Of a stretch of DNA of 64,000 nucleotides, positions 25,053-33,737 are shown in pieces. The translations under genes were made by a program, and so were the position numbers. The stretch is from Bacteroidota bacterium. Lineage in GTDB: Bacteria; Bacteroidota; Bacteroidia; Flavobacteriales; Weeksellaceae. The notes under the pieces are model-generated. The model was not told the origin of the DNA, made no database searches, and saw nothing but the letters and a program-made list of their open reading frames with translations. Numbering within the stretch: position 1 is the first letter of the stretch; the number at the start of each line of letters is the position of its first letter. The DNA lies in NCBI GenBank assembly GCA_018266955.1, contig JAFDZI010000002.1, positions 62,001 to 126,000 on the forward strand, given 5' to 3'.

Positions 25053-26129
25053 ATGAATTTACAATCTTTAGATAATACTTGGATAAAACAATTTCCTCAA
25101 CCTTTGTACATTGCCGGACCATGTAGTGCCGAAAGCGAAAATCAAATGTTGGAAACTGCTGCACGATTAAAAAAATCCAGCAATCAAATACCTGTATTTA
25201 GAGCCGGAATTTGGAAACCCAGAACCAAACCCAATGGTTTTGAAGGGGTAGGAGTTATAGGTTTGTCATGGTTAAAAAAAGTGAAAGAGGAGTTTGGTTT
25301 CCTCACTGCGACTGAGGTTGCCAATGCCCATCATGTGGAAGCCGCTTTAAAAGCAGATGTGGATATACTATGGATAGGAGCACGATCGACGGTCAATCCA
25401 TTTACAATTCAAGAAATTGCAGAATCCTTGCAAGGAAGCGAGAAAATTATTCTGGTCAAAAACCCGGTCAATCCAGATTTGGCACTTTGGGTAGGTGCTT
25501 TGGAAAGACTTGTGGGACAAGGAATTCATCATTTGGGTGTTATCCACAGAGGGTTTTCATCCTATCAAAAAAGCCAGTATAGAAATAATCCCAATTGGCA
25601 ATTGGCCTTAGATTTCAAACAACAATTTCCTAATATTCCTATCCTTGTAGATCCTTCACATATATGTGGTAATAGAGAAAACTTACAAGATATTGCACAA
25701 ATAGCACTGAATGTGGGGTACCATGGAGTAATGATAGAAAGCCATTGCGATCCGGATAAAGCATGGAGTGATGCCAAACAACAAATAAATCCAGAAACAT
25801 TAGGCACTTTACTGGCCAATTTAAAACTAAGAAAATCGAATATTTTAGGTTTTGAAGAAGAAATGGAAAGACACAGAACTTTAATTTCGGATTTGGATTT
25901 TCAATTAATCGAAATATTGGCACAAAGAATGAAAATTTCAGAAAAAATAGGCCGACTAAAACAAGAAAACAATGTAATGATTTTCCAACCCGAGCGATGG
26001 AAATTCATTCAAGAATATGCACAAGAAAAAGCTCAAGAAACAGGAATGACCAGTAATTTCATTGAAAAAATATTCAAATCAATACACGAAGAAAGTATTG
26101 AAATTCAGAACCAAATTATGAAGGACTAA
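25053..26129 (+). CDS. Bifunctional DAHP synthase / chorismate mutase
   Basis: 358 residues. The N-terminal domain (about 1-255) is a DAHP synthase of the KDPG-aldolase-like AroA type: IAGPCSAES, FRAGIWKPRTKP, LVKNPVNPD, HRGFSS, LVDPSHICG. It condenses erythrose 4-phosphate with phosphoenolpyruvate to start the shikimate pathway. The C-terminal ~90 residues (RTLISDLDFQLIEILAQRMKI) form an AroQ-type chorismate mutase, a fusion known from Bacteroidota and Bacillus that allows feedback control. The gene follows dnaX by 30 bases and abuts rsgA. Confidence 0.93.
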   Translation: MNLQSLDNTWIKQFPQPLYIAGPCSAESENQMLETAARLKKSSNQIPVFRAGIWKPRTKPNGFEGVGVIGLSWLKKVKEEFGFLTATEVANAHHVEAALKADVDILWIGARSTVNPFTIQEIAESLQGSEKIILVKNPVNPDLALWVGALERLVGQGIHHLGVIHRGFSSYQKSQYRNNPNWQLALDFKQQFPNIPILVDPSHICGNRENLQDIAQIALNVGYHGVMIESHCDPDKAWSDAKQQINPETLGTLLANLKLRKSNILGFEEEMERHRTLISDLDFQLIEILAQRMKISEKIGRLKQENNVMIFQPERWKFIQEYAQEKAQETGMTSNFIEKIFKSIHEESIEIQNQIMKD

Positions 26130-27056
26130 ATGAAAGGTTTAATTACAAAATCAACCGGAAGCTGGTACCAAGTTTTGGATTTGGAACAGAACAAGACTTT
26201 CGAAGCCAGAATTAGGGGCAAATTCAAATTAATTAAAACCCGATTGACCAATCCGTTATCGGTTGGAGATTTTGTTGAGTTTCAACTAGAACAAGAGGAT
26301 ATCGCTTGGATTACAAAAATTGAAAATAGAAAAAATTACCTCATTCGGAAATCGGTTAATCTGTCCAAAGAAGCCCATATTATAGCCTCAAACTTAGATA
26401 TTGCCTGTTTCATTTTCACCTTAAAACATCCGGAAACATCCCTAGGATTTTTGGATCGTTTCTTGGCTTGTTGTGAAGCGTACGGAATAGAGCCACTACT
26501 ATTATTCAACAAAACCGATTTGTTAGAAGAAGCTGAAGAGGAATTGGTTAATGAAATTATTGCAGATTACCAAAAAATCGGATACAATACGCTAAAAACC
26601 TCATCGGTAAGTGGTGAAAATTTAGAAATATTAAAAGATAAAATTGCGCATAAAGTTTCCGTATTTTTTGGGCATTCCGGTTGCGGAAAATCAACATTGG
26701 TTAATGCCTTACAACCAGGATTAAACCTCAAAACATCCGCCATTTCCGATGTACACCTAAAAGGAAAACATACCACCACCTTTGCACAAATGTTTTTTTG
26801 GGACTTTGGAGGATCGGTAATCGACACTCCTGGTGTGCGAGAATTTGCCATGATCGATGTAGATAAATATGAAATACAGCATTATTTTCCAGAAATTTTT
26901 GAAACCGGAAGATCTTGTAAATTCCACAATTGTATGCACCAAAATGAACCCAAATGTGCTGTACTACAACAAGTAGAAATGGGTACGATTTTGGAAAGTA
27001 GATACAATACTTATATAAAATTGATGGAAGAAGCAGAAGAAATGGAAATCAACTAA
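26130..27056 (+). CDS. rsgA: Ribosome small subunit-dependent GTPase A
   Basis: A 308-residue circularly permuted GTPase. An N-terminal OB fold (SVGDFVEFQLE) is followed by G4 FNKTDL, then G1 GHSGCGKSTLVNAL, then G3 DTPGVREF, and a C-terminal zinc motif (CKFHNCMHQNEPKCAV). RsgA helps mature the 30S subunit. It begins one base after the upstream stop and ends 13 bases from a convergent gene. Length and motifs are normal. Confidence 0.96.
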   Translation: MKGLITKSTGSWYQVLDLEQNKTFEARIRGKFKLIKTRLTNPLSVGDFVEFQLEQEDIAWITKIENRKNYLIRKSVNLSKEAHIIASNLDIACFIFTLKHPETSLGFLDRFLACCEAYGIEPLLLFNKTDLLEEAEEELVNEIIADYQKIGYNTLKTSSVSGENLEILKDKIAHKVSVFFGHSGCGKSTLVNALQPGLNLKTSAISDVHLKGKHTTTFAQMFFWDFGGSVIDTPGVREFAMIDVDKYEIQHYFPEIFETGRSCKFHNCMHQNEPKCAVLQQVEMGTILESRYNTYIKLMEEAEEMEIN

Positions 27057-27069
27057 TGACCCATTTGCC

Positions 27070-27687
27070 TTAGTCCAATAGTGTACTGAAATCTAATGAA
27101 TGGGTTTCATCAACAATTTCGTAATGTAAAGATTTTGCCAAAACAAAAATCTGATTGAGGTTTTCCATTAGTTGTTTTTGGCTTTCTTTTTCCAATTGTG
27201 CTTTATCAACCTTGGCAATGGCTTGAGATTTGGCTTCTTGTGTTACTTTTTTTATCTGTGCTTCATCTATTCTATTAAAGAAGGAATCGTCCATGCTTTG
27301 GATTTCTACATTGGGATTAATACGAATATCTGGTTTTGGAATACTTTTAATGATTAATTTTTTATTGATGGAATCTACTTCCATTTTCATTTTATTCAAA
27401 TCATAAGAGACTTGAACATTGGTTTTGGTAAAGGTAACTATTGCATTTTCAGAAATTGTTTTTCCCAAAAACTCATACGAAACTTTCGATTTTCTCAAGG
27501 CTGAAAAATCCTGTTCTACCACGACCATTTTATTCATTTTTGTTATCTGATTGGTAATAATATAGGCATCGTTAAGCTCTTTTTTATCCCAAAAATGAAA
27601 AATCTTTTTCAGCATAAAGAAAAGGAGCAATACAGCGACTGCTCCCATACAAAATGCAATGATGAATTTTCTATTATTTTTGATCAT
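27070..27687 (-). CDS. DUF4230 domain protein, membrane anchored
   Basis: A 205-residue protein with one N-terminal membrane segment (about residues 8-26) and a DUF4230-type body: YIITNQITKMNKMVVVEQDFS, later LIIKSIPKPDIRINPNVEIQ. The family is widespread with unknown function; members usually have one TM helix and an extracytoplasmic domain. The start overlaps the end of the upstream thioredoxin-like gene by 14 bases, so the two form an operon. Confidence 0.82.
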   Translation of the reverse strand: MIKNNRKFIIAFCMGAVAVLLLFFMLKKIFHFWDKKELNDAYIITNQITKMNKMVVVEQDFSALRKSKVSYEFLGKTISENAIVTFTKTNVQVSYDLNKMKMEVDSINKKLIIKSIPKPDIRINPNVEIQSMDDSFFNRIDEAQIKKVTQEAKSQAIAKVDKAQLEKESQKQLMENLNQIFVLAKSLHYEIVDETHSLDFSTLLD

Positions 27688-28252
27688 CTTTCCCTTTGAA
27701 ATATTCTTTAAATGATTTATCGTCTTTTTTCAAAATTTCTAACAAATCCCTTTCTAGCCAGCCCGATTTGGGCATTTCTACAATTCTTCCAACCTCTTTT
27801 CCGTATTTGAAAACGATAAAAGTAGGTACTTTTTGTATATTGTACAATCCTTCTTCCCCTGTTGGTGATTCCCTTTTTCTGTTCACTGCCAATAGAGTCA
27901 GACGGTTTTCAGGATACTTAGCTTCGTCCAAAATCTTAAGTAATCTAGGCAATTCTCTGTGGCTGTCATCGCACCAAGTGCCTAGTACGGCTATAATTTG
28001 ATATGAGTTTAATTTTTGTTTTTTGAGTTCCTGAATTGCTTTTTTATCGGTTTGATATTCTTGGTATTCTTGTTGATACCATTTTGCATAAGGTTCTTTT
28101 TGTAATTGTTCTCTTAGTTGTATACCCACCAGCATTTTACCATCTTTTTCTGTTTCCAATTCTCGGTTAACTACTACTTTTTGAGCCATTAAATTCTGAA
28201 AACTTATTGCAAGTGTTGTACAAAATAAGATTTGGATTATTTTTTTTCGCAT
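27674..28252 (-). CDS. Thioredoxin-like secreted protein with a single active-site Cys
   Basis: A 192-residue protein with a signal peptide (about residues 1-23, ending LMAQ) and a thioredoxin fold from about 85. The active site reads GTWCDDSHRELPR, i.e. CxxS, so the resolving Cys is absent; the cis-Pro follows in VPTFIVF. Such monothiol members cannot run a normal dithiol cycle and may act as isomerase-like or redox-binding proteins. Located in the periplasm. Forms an operon with the DUF4230 gene. Confidence 0.82.
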   Translation of the reverse strand: MRKKIIQILFCTTLAISFQNLMAQKVVVNRELETEKDGKMLVGIQLREQLQKEPYAKWYQQEYQEYQTDKKAIQELKKQKLNSYQIIAVLGTWCDDSHRELPRLLKILDEAKYPENRLTLLAVNRKRESPTGEEGLYNIQKVPTFIVFKYGKEVGRIVEMPKSGWLERDLLEILKKDDKSFKEYFKGKDDQK

Positions 28253-28277
28253 GTATTTTTATTGTAAGGTGTTATTG

Positions 28278-28745
28278 TTATGATTTTAATATCTTTTCTA
28301 AATCAGCTGGCGAATAATACTTATTTTTCAGTACTTTGTTGTCTGCTTTTCTATGCACATTGTACTTGTCACCAGACTTTTCATAATAGGCTTCTTGGTC
28401 TAGTTGCAAATAATGTTCCACAGTATCTTGAGCTTCCTTTTCATTGGCACAAGCCTTGGACATATTAGAGCGTTGAACTTCATTAAATAAATCTGGAAAC
28501 TTTTCGCCCAAACCAAATTCCAAAACAGCCCCACTCAGTACATATTGCAAATCACAAAGTGCATCTGCTATTTCTACCAAATTATTATCTTCAATGGCTT
28601 GCTTCAGCTCATAGAGTTCTTCCTGCAACAATGCAACCCTAAGATTACATCGTTCTTTGGAAGGAATTGTTGGGTGTTGTAGTATAGGCGCGTTAAAGGT
28701 TTTATGAAATTCAGCAACTTGATTGAGGCAATCCAATTTTTCCAT
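28278..28745 (-). CDS. MazG-like nucleotide pyrophosphohydrolase
   Basis: A 155-residue all-alpha NTP pyrophosphohydrolase of the MazG/PRA-PH group. The metal-binding pattern is visible as LLQEELYELKQAIEDNN (ExxE) and EIADALCDLQYVL (ExxD). It hydrolyses a nucleoside triphosphate, perhaps a damaged one, to monophosphate and pyrophosphate. Not hisE: length and C-terminal extension (KYNVHRKADNKVLKNKYY) differ. A -7 box TATATTTG lies at 28,769-28,776 on the minus strand, 24 bases before the start. Confidence 0.85.
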   Translation of the reverse strand: MEKLDCLNQVAEFHKTFNAPILQHPTIPSKERCNLRVALLQEELYELKQAIEDNNLVEIADALCDLQYVLSGAVLEFGLGEKFPDLFNEVQRSNMSKACANEKEAQDTVEHYLQLDQEAYYEKSGDKYNVHRKADNKVLKNKYYSPADLEKILKS

Positions 28746-28768
28746 TCTTGATTAATTATAGTGATGGA

Positions 28769-28776
28769 CAAATATA
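28769..28776 (-). promoter_or_regulatory. -7 box for the MazG-like gene
   Basis: Minus-strand TATATTTG, an exact Bacteroidota -7 consensus, lies 24 bases upstream of the start at 28,745. No strong -33 element is seen at 19 bases. Confidence 0.45.
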
Positions 28777-28868
28777 AAATATTTTCCTTAGAAAGAACCG
28801 TGAATTGGAATGAATATTCAGAAAAATAGGGTTTATTTTTCAAATGTACCTACGAATATTTTTATAAT

Positions 28869-29231
28869 TTACTTTCCAAAAACCACCTCATCATTTATTC
28901 CGTCAGTGGATTTTTTGATATTTAATTCTTGAGCTTCCGCAATCTCAGAATGAGCCACCTTTGCAATAAGTTCTTTTAATTCTTCGTAGGTGTTATGCTC
29001 AGAAATTCCTTCAAAATAGTAAGAATTGACAACTTTATGGCTTATGAATATTTCTCGAGCTGCAATTTTTTCGGCATCATTTTTAACATGAACGCTTGCA
29101 AGATAATGTTCGTTTTCCGGGTTCAGGTAGAGCATGAAATCTTTATCGGCAAGCCCTGAATCCAGAAGTGAATTTTCAAGTTTTTTATAATCATGGGTGT
29201 TATGGAAAACACCTGCAACAATATTTTTCAT
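28869..29231 (-). CDS. Small cytosolic hypothetical protein
   Basis: A 120-residue soluble protein: MKNIVAGVFHNTHDYKKLEN, central YLNPENEHYLASVHVKND, C-terminal EELKELIAKVAHSEIAEAQEL. The opening resembles proteins with a GlsB/YflT-like alpha-beta repeat, but I cannot place it in a family. No signal peptide or membrane segment. It is monocistronic, with a plausible promoter at 29,252-29,283. Confidence 0.7.
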   Translation of the reverse strand: MKNIVAGVFHNTHDYKKLENSLLDSGLADKDFMLYLNPENEHYLASVHVKNDAEKIAAREIFISHKVVNSYYFEGISEHNTYEELKELIAKVAHSEIAEAQELNIKKSTDGINDEVVFGK

Positions 29232-29251
29232 GATATTGATTTTTAGTCTAA

Positions 29252-29283
29252 CAAATTTAGTCTTTTATTATCATTAAACTCAA
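29252..29283 (-). promoter_or_regulatory. Promoter of the 120-residue hypothetical gene
   Basis: On the minus strand the -7 box TAAATTTG (29,252-29,259) and a -33 TTG (29,281-29,283) are 21 bases apart, near the 19-base consensus. The start codon at 29,231 is 20 bases downstream of the -7 box. Confidence 0.45.
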
Positions 29284-29318
29284 CATCTTTACATAAAATT
29301 AAACATAATTTAACATAG

Positions 29319-29346
29319 AAAAAACTGCTCCAATTTCTGAAGCAGT
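29319..29346 (-). terminator. Terminator after acs
   Basis: On the minus strand ACTGCT and AGCAGT form a 6-bp stem around an 11-base loop, followed by a run of six T. It lies about 155 bases after the acs stop and would end the prpE-acs transcript. Confidence 0.65.
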
Positions 29347-29500
29347 CCTTCTATTGGTCTTTGATACAATAAATTCTTTATAAATTGTCTTTATCTAAAA
29401 TTTTATTTTATTTGTAAAATTTAAGAATAAAATAGAATGAAGAAATAATATATATTCTAAAACATTAATATAATATCCTGATCAATTCTATCCCCCAGTA

Positions 29501-31408
29501 TTAAATTTTTTCATTTTTTATTTCATCTACAATTTCTGGATTTAATAGAGTAGAAGTATCGCCAAAATTGGAGAAATCGCCTTCTGCAATTTTTCTCAAA
29601 ATCCTACGCATAATTTTTCCCGATCGGGTTTTTGGTAACCCCGACACAAATTGTATTTTATCCAACTTGGCAATAGGCCCAATGGAATCGGAGATGAGTA
29701 AATTAATTTCTTTTCTTAAATTTTCTTTATCTCTGGTTTCGCCACTTTCTTTTAAAATAACAAATCCATACAATGCATTTCCCTTAATGTCATGCGGATA
29801 GCCTACAATAGCCGATTCTGCCACTGCCGGATGCAAGTTGATGCTGTCTTCAATAGGTGCGGTTCCCAGATTGTGTCCGGAAACAATTATCACATCATCC
29901 ACACGACCTGTAATTCTGTAATAGCCTGTTTCGTCTCTCAAAGCACCATCTCCAGTAAAATATTTACCGGGAAAAGCCGTGAAATAGGTTTCTTTGTATC
30001 TTTGGTGATCGCCCCAGATGGTTCTGGCAATTCCTGGCCAAGGAAAACGAATACACAGGTTTCCATCGACTTGGTTGCCGGTGATTTCGTTTCTTTTTTC
30101 GTCCATCAATACGGGTTGTATTCCTGGCAGTGGCAGGGTTGCATAGGTAGGTTTGGTAGGTGTAACAAAAGGTAATGGCGAAATCATGATGCCTCCGGTT
30201 TCCGTTTGCCACCAAGTATCTACAATAGGGCATTTCTTTTTTCCTACATGATCATTGTACCAATGCCAAGCTTCATCATTAATTGGCTCACCAACCGAAC
30301 CAATGACTCTAAGGCTGGATAAATCGTGCTTTTCTACCCATTCAGCAGATTCTTTTGCTAAAGAACGAATGGCAGTGGGAGCGGTATAAAATTGGGTTAC
30401 TTTGTGTTTTTCTATCACTTCCCAAAAACGATCGGGCTCTGGATAGGTAGGAACTCCTTCAAAAATAACTGTGGTTGCCCCATTTGCCAATGGTCCGTAC
30501 AAAATATAGGAATGTCCCGTAATCCAACCAATATCGGCAGTACACCAATAGATGTCGTTTTCTTTATAATTGAACACATTTTTGAAGGTATAAGCCGTAT
30601 AAACCATGTATCCAGCAGTGGTATGCAACATTCCTTTGGGTTTCCCTGTGGAGCCAGAGGTGTACAAAATAAATAATGGGTCTTCGGCATCCATAATTTT
30701 GGTAACAAAATCGGTGGAGGCTTTTGGATAAAAATCGTCTAACCAAATATCCCTATTTTCTTGCATTTTTACTTCCTGTCCTGTTCTTTTTACCACCAAA
30801 ACTTTTTCCACAGTTGGGCATTTTACAACAGCTTCATCTATAATTCCTTTTAGATCTATGGCTTTGTTGCCACGATAACTACCATCGGAAGTGATGATCA
30901 TTTTTGCTTCGCAATCATTGACCCTCGATTCAACCGCAGAGGCGGAAAATCCAGCAAAAATAACCGAATGCACAGCACCCATTTTGGCACATGCCAACAT
31001 GGTAACGGCCAGTTCTGGAATCATAGGTAGATAGATGCACACTCTATCGCCTTTTTTTATTCCCAAATCGGTCAGTACATTGGCCATTTTGTTTACCCTT
31101 TCGTAGAGTTCTCGGTAGCTGATGTGCTGGGCTTCTTCAGTAGGATTGTTGGGTTCCCAGATAATCGCGGTTTTGTCACCTCTTTCGTTCAGGTGCCTGT
31201 CCAAGCAGTTTTTGGTAATGTTGAGTTTGGCATTTTTAAACCAAGTAATCTTGGCTTCTTCCATGTCAAAATCTACTACCTTGGTCCATCGTTGGTACCA
31301 AACAAAATTTTCATCAGCCACTTTATCCCAAAATTTCTTGGGGTTTTTAATCGATTTTTTATATTGTTTAAAATAATCGGGTAGGTCTTGAATGTGATAA
31401 TTTCTCAT
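29501..31408 (-). CDS. acs: Acetyl-CoA synthetase
   Basis: A 635-residue AMP-forming acyl-CoA synthetase. Visible are the N-terminal ACS domain, YTSGSTGKPKGMLHT, the WWQTETGG motif, YFTGDGALRDETGYY and the C-terminal PKTRSGKIMRRILRK carrying the lysine that is acetylated for control. It activates acetate via acetyl-AMP to acetyl-CoA. It is last in the unit kinase-regulator-prpE-acs, 30 bases after prpE. The context (porin, MHS transporter, symporter-kinase) suggests growth on small carboxylates. Length and motifs are typical of Acs. Confidence 0.95.
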   Translation of the reverse strand: MRNYHIQDLPDYFKQYKKSIKNPKKFWDKVADENFVWYQRWTKVVDFDMEEAKITWFKNAKLNITKNCLDRHLNERGDKTAIIWEPNNPTEEAQHISYRELYERVNKMANVLTDLGIKKGDRVCIYLPMIPELAVTMLACAKMGAVHSVIFAGFSASAVESRVNDCEAKMIITSDGSYRGNKAIDLKGIIDEAVVKCPTVEKVLVVKRTGQEVKMQENRDIWLDDFYPKASTDFVTKIMDAEDPLFILYTSGSTGKPKGMLHTTAGYMVYTAYTFKNVFNYKENDIYWCTADIGWITGHSYILYGPLANGATTVIFEGVPTYPEPDRFWEVIEKHKVTQFYTAPTAIRSLAKESAEWVEKHDLSSLRVIGSVGEPINDEAWHWYNDHVGKKKCPIVDTWWQTETGGIMISPLPFVTPTKPTYATLPLPGIQPVLMDEKRNEITGNQVDGNLCIRFPWPGIARTIWGDHQRYKETYFTAFPGKYFTGDGALRDETGYYRITGRVDDVIIVSGHNLGTAPIEDSINLHPAVAESAIVGYPHDIKGNALYGFVILKESGETRDKENLRKEINLLISDSIGPIAKLDKIQFVSGLPKTRSGKIMRRILRKIAEGDFSNFGDTSTLLNPEIVDEIKNEKI

Positions 31409-31438
31409 AAGATATTTTTTTATCGTTACTACTTTCTA

Positions 31439-33334
31439 TTAATTACTAAAGTTATTTGTTCTTTTATATTCTTGTATTTTTTCTTGAATTTCATCAATTA
31501 TTTTTTCATCATCAATGGTGGACGGTATTTGAAATTCTTTACCATCAATCATGGTTCGAATGAGTTTTCTGAGTATTTTTCCTGAGCGGGTCTTGGGAAG
31601 TCTTTGTACCAGCATGGCGTTTTTCATACAAGCTACGGCACCTATTTTTTCTCGAACCCTCATTACAATTTCTTTTTCCAAATCGCACTGTTTTTTTTCG
31701 CTGTTATTTTTCAAAACAACTGTAGCAAAAGGAATTTGACCTTTCAGTGTGTCTTCTATTCCCACCACGGCACATTCGGCTACATCGGGATGTCCAGCGA
31801 TAACCTCTTCCATTTCGGAGGTAGATAAACGGTGTCCTGCAACATTAATTACATCATCTACTCTTCCAGTAATAAAAAAGTAGTCGTCCTCATCTTTTAT
31901 GGCGCCATCTCCTGAAAAATAATAGCCTGGGAATTGTTCTAAATAACTTTTATTAAAACGGTCAAAATCTTTCCAAACGCCCAATAAAGCACCGGGTGGA
32001 AGTGGCAGTTTGATGACCAAATAACCCTCGTGGTGGGCATCTAATTCGTAGCCATTTTCGTCAAAAATTTTAATATCATATCCTGGAATGGCTTTTCCTG
32101 CGGATGCTCTTTTTATGGTATAGTCTTGGGAGGTTAATAATCCCAACATAGGCGATCCAGATTCGGTTTGCCACCAATGGTCGATGGCGGGAACTCCTAC
32201 TTTTTCTTTAAACCAATCCAAGGTGGCCACATCGCATCTTTCGCCTGCCAAAAATTGTTTTTTAAAGTGAGAAAGGTCATATTTTTTTATCCATTCGCCA
32301 TCGGGATCTTCTTTTTTTATGGCTCTAATGGCGGTTGGAGCGGTAAACATAACTTCTACTTTATGTTCGGAAATCACCCGCCAAAAAGTGCCTGCATTGG
32401 GTGTCATTACTGGTTTTCCTTCAAAAATAATGGTGGTATTTCTATTGAGTAGAGGACCGTAAACCGTATAACTATGTCCAACAGCCCAGCCAAAATCCGA
32501 GGCTGCCCAAAAGGTTTTTCCGGGTTCTATACCATAGTGGTGTTTCATGGAAAATTGTAATGCCGTAGCATATCCGCCTGTATCGCGTACTATTCCTTTG
32601 GGTTTTCCTGTCGTACCCGATGTATAGAGTAAATATAAAGGATGATTGGATGCTACGGGAACACAATCTACTGGTTGGGATTGTTGCACCAAAGTGTCGT
32701 AATCTAGGGTATTTTCAAAATATTCGTGTTGGTTGTCTATCAGTTTTCGATTATAAACAATGATGTTTTCTACCTTATCTTGTGCCAGTTGAATGGCTTT
32801 TTCTACCAATGGCAAATAAGGAATCCTTTTGTTGATTTCCACTCCTGCAGTTGCGGTAATGAGGACTTTGGGTTGGCAATCGTCTATTCTTACCACCAAT
32901 TCGTTGGGAGCAAAACCACCGAAAACTACATTGTGTATCACCCCAATTCTGGCACAGGCCAACATGGCAAACAGCGTTTGAGGAATCATGGGCATATAAA
33001 TGACGGCTGTGTCTCCTTTTTTTAGTCCCAAAGATTGTAATCCTCCTGCCAATTTGGATACTTCCTCTTTTAATTGATTAAAGGTGAATTGTAGTAGTTG
33101 TTGGGTTACAGGTGAGTCGTAAATTACGGCTATTTGTTCTCCAAAACCCTCTTCTATATGACGATCAATACACAAATAGGACATATTGAGTAGTCCATCT
33201 TCAAACCAGATAGGGTAGTTTTGGTCGTTTTGAGAAAGAATGGTTTTGGGTTCACGAAACCATCGCAGTTGCGAGGCTTGATCTTTCCAAAATTTTTCTT
33301 TTTCGTTTAAGCTTTCTGCATGTAAATCTTTCAT
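31439..33334 (-). CDS. prpE: Propionyl-CoA synthetase
   Basis: A 631-residue paralogue of Acs with the P-loop YTSGTTGKPKGIVRDTGG, WWQTESGSPMLG, YFSGDGAIKDEDDYF and PKTRSGKILRKLIR. The segment VFGGFAPNELVVRIDDCQPK and the N-terminal FWKDQASQLRWFREP match PrpE better than Acs. It would convert propionate to propionyl-CoA via propionyl-AMP. It lies between the response regulator and acs with gaps of 37 and 30 bases, so the genes are probably cotranscribed. Acetate/propionate selectivity cannot be told with certainty from sequence. Confidence 0.85.
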   Translation of the reverse strand: MKDLHAESLNEKEKFWKDQASQLRWFREPKTILSQNDQNYPIWFEDGLLNMSYLCIDRHIEEGFGEQIAVIYDSPVTQQLLQFTFNQLKEEVSKLAGGLQSLGLKKGDTAVIYMPMIPQTLFAMLACARIGVIHNVVFGGFAPNELVVRIDDCQPKVLITATAGVEINKRIPYLPLVEKAIQLAQDKVENIIVYNRKLIDNQHEYFENTLDYDTLVQQSQPVDCVPVASNHPLYLLYTSGTTGKPKGIVRDTGGYATALQFSMKHHYGIEPGKTFWAASDFGWAVGHSYTVYGPLLNRNTTIIFEGKPVMTPNAGTFWRVISEHKVEVMFTAPTAIRAIKKEDPDGEWIKKYDLSHFKKQFLAGERCDVATLDWFKEKVGVPAIDHWWQTESGSPMLGLLTSQDYTIKRASAGKAIPGYDIKIFDENGYELDAHHEGYLVIKLPLPPGALLGVWKDFDRFNKSYLEQFPGYYFSGDGAIKDEDDYFFITGRVDDVINVAGHRLSTSEMEEVIAGHPDVAECAVVGIEDTLKGQIPFATVVLKNNSEKKQCDLEKEIVMRVREKIGAVACMKNAMLVQRLPKTRSGKILRKLIRTMIDGKEFQIPSTIDDEKIIDEIQEKIQEYKRTNNFSN

Positions 33335-33371
33335 TATTAATAATTTGTTTGGTTGTATTTTTTTCTTTTGA

Positions 33372-33737
33372 TTAGTCTTTTAATAGTTCATCTACTCTTT
33401 CCAATAGCTTTTTAATGGAGTAGGGTTTTGCGATATAGTCATCTGCTCCCAATTGTAAGCCTCTTTCAATATCTTCGGGACTGGTTTTTGCCGATAGGAA
33501 AATACATTTTAGACCCGCCCATTTTTCTTGTTTTTTAATGGTTTCTAAGGTGGTATAACCATCTACTTTAGGCATCATAATGTCCAATAAAATTAAGTCG
33601 GGATTTTCTTTTTCCAAAATTTCCAATACCTCCGATCCATCTCTTGCTATATAAACTTGGTAGCCAGCCTTACGGAAAGCGTATTCCAAAGTCATGATTA
33701 TTTTATGTTCGTCATCAGCAATTACTATCTTTTTCAT
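33372..33737 (-). CDS. Receiver-only response regulator
   Basis: 121 residues comprising just a REC domain: acidic pair Asp8-Asp9 (IVIADDEH), phospho-acceptor Asp52 (LILLDIMMPK), Ser82 switch (FLSAKT) and Lys in IAKPYS. No output domain exists, unlike CrbR/CbrB partners of similar kinases. It must act by protein contact, on the kinase or another regulator. It overlaps the kinase gene by 23 bases, so they are a cognate pair, and it precedes prpE and acs. Confidence 0.92.
   Translation of the reverse strand: MKKIVIADDEHKIIMTLEYAFRKAGYQVYIARDGSEVLEILEKENPDLILLDIMMPKVDGYTTLETIKKQEKWAGLKCIFLSAKTSPEDIERGLQLGADDYIAKPYSIKKLLERVDELLKD

Noticed and set aside
29501-33334. Recent duplication of acs
   Set aside because: The two synthetases differ throughout and the upstream one carries PrpE-like segments, so they are old paralogues with distinct roles.
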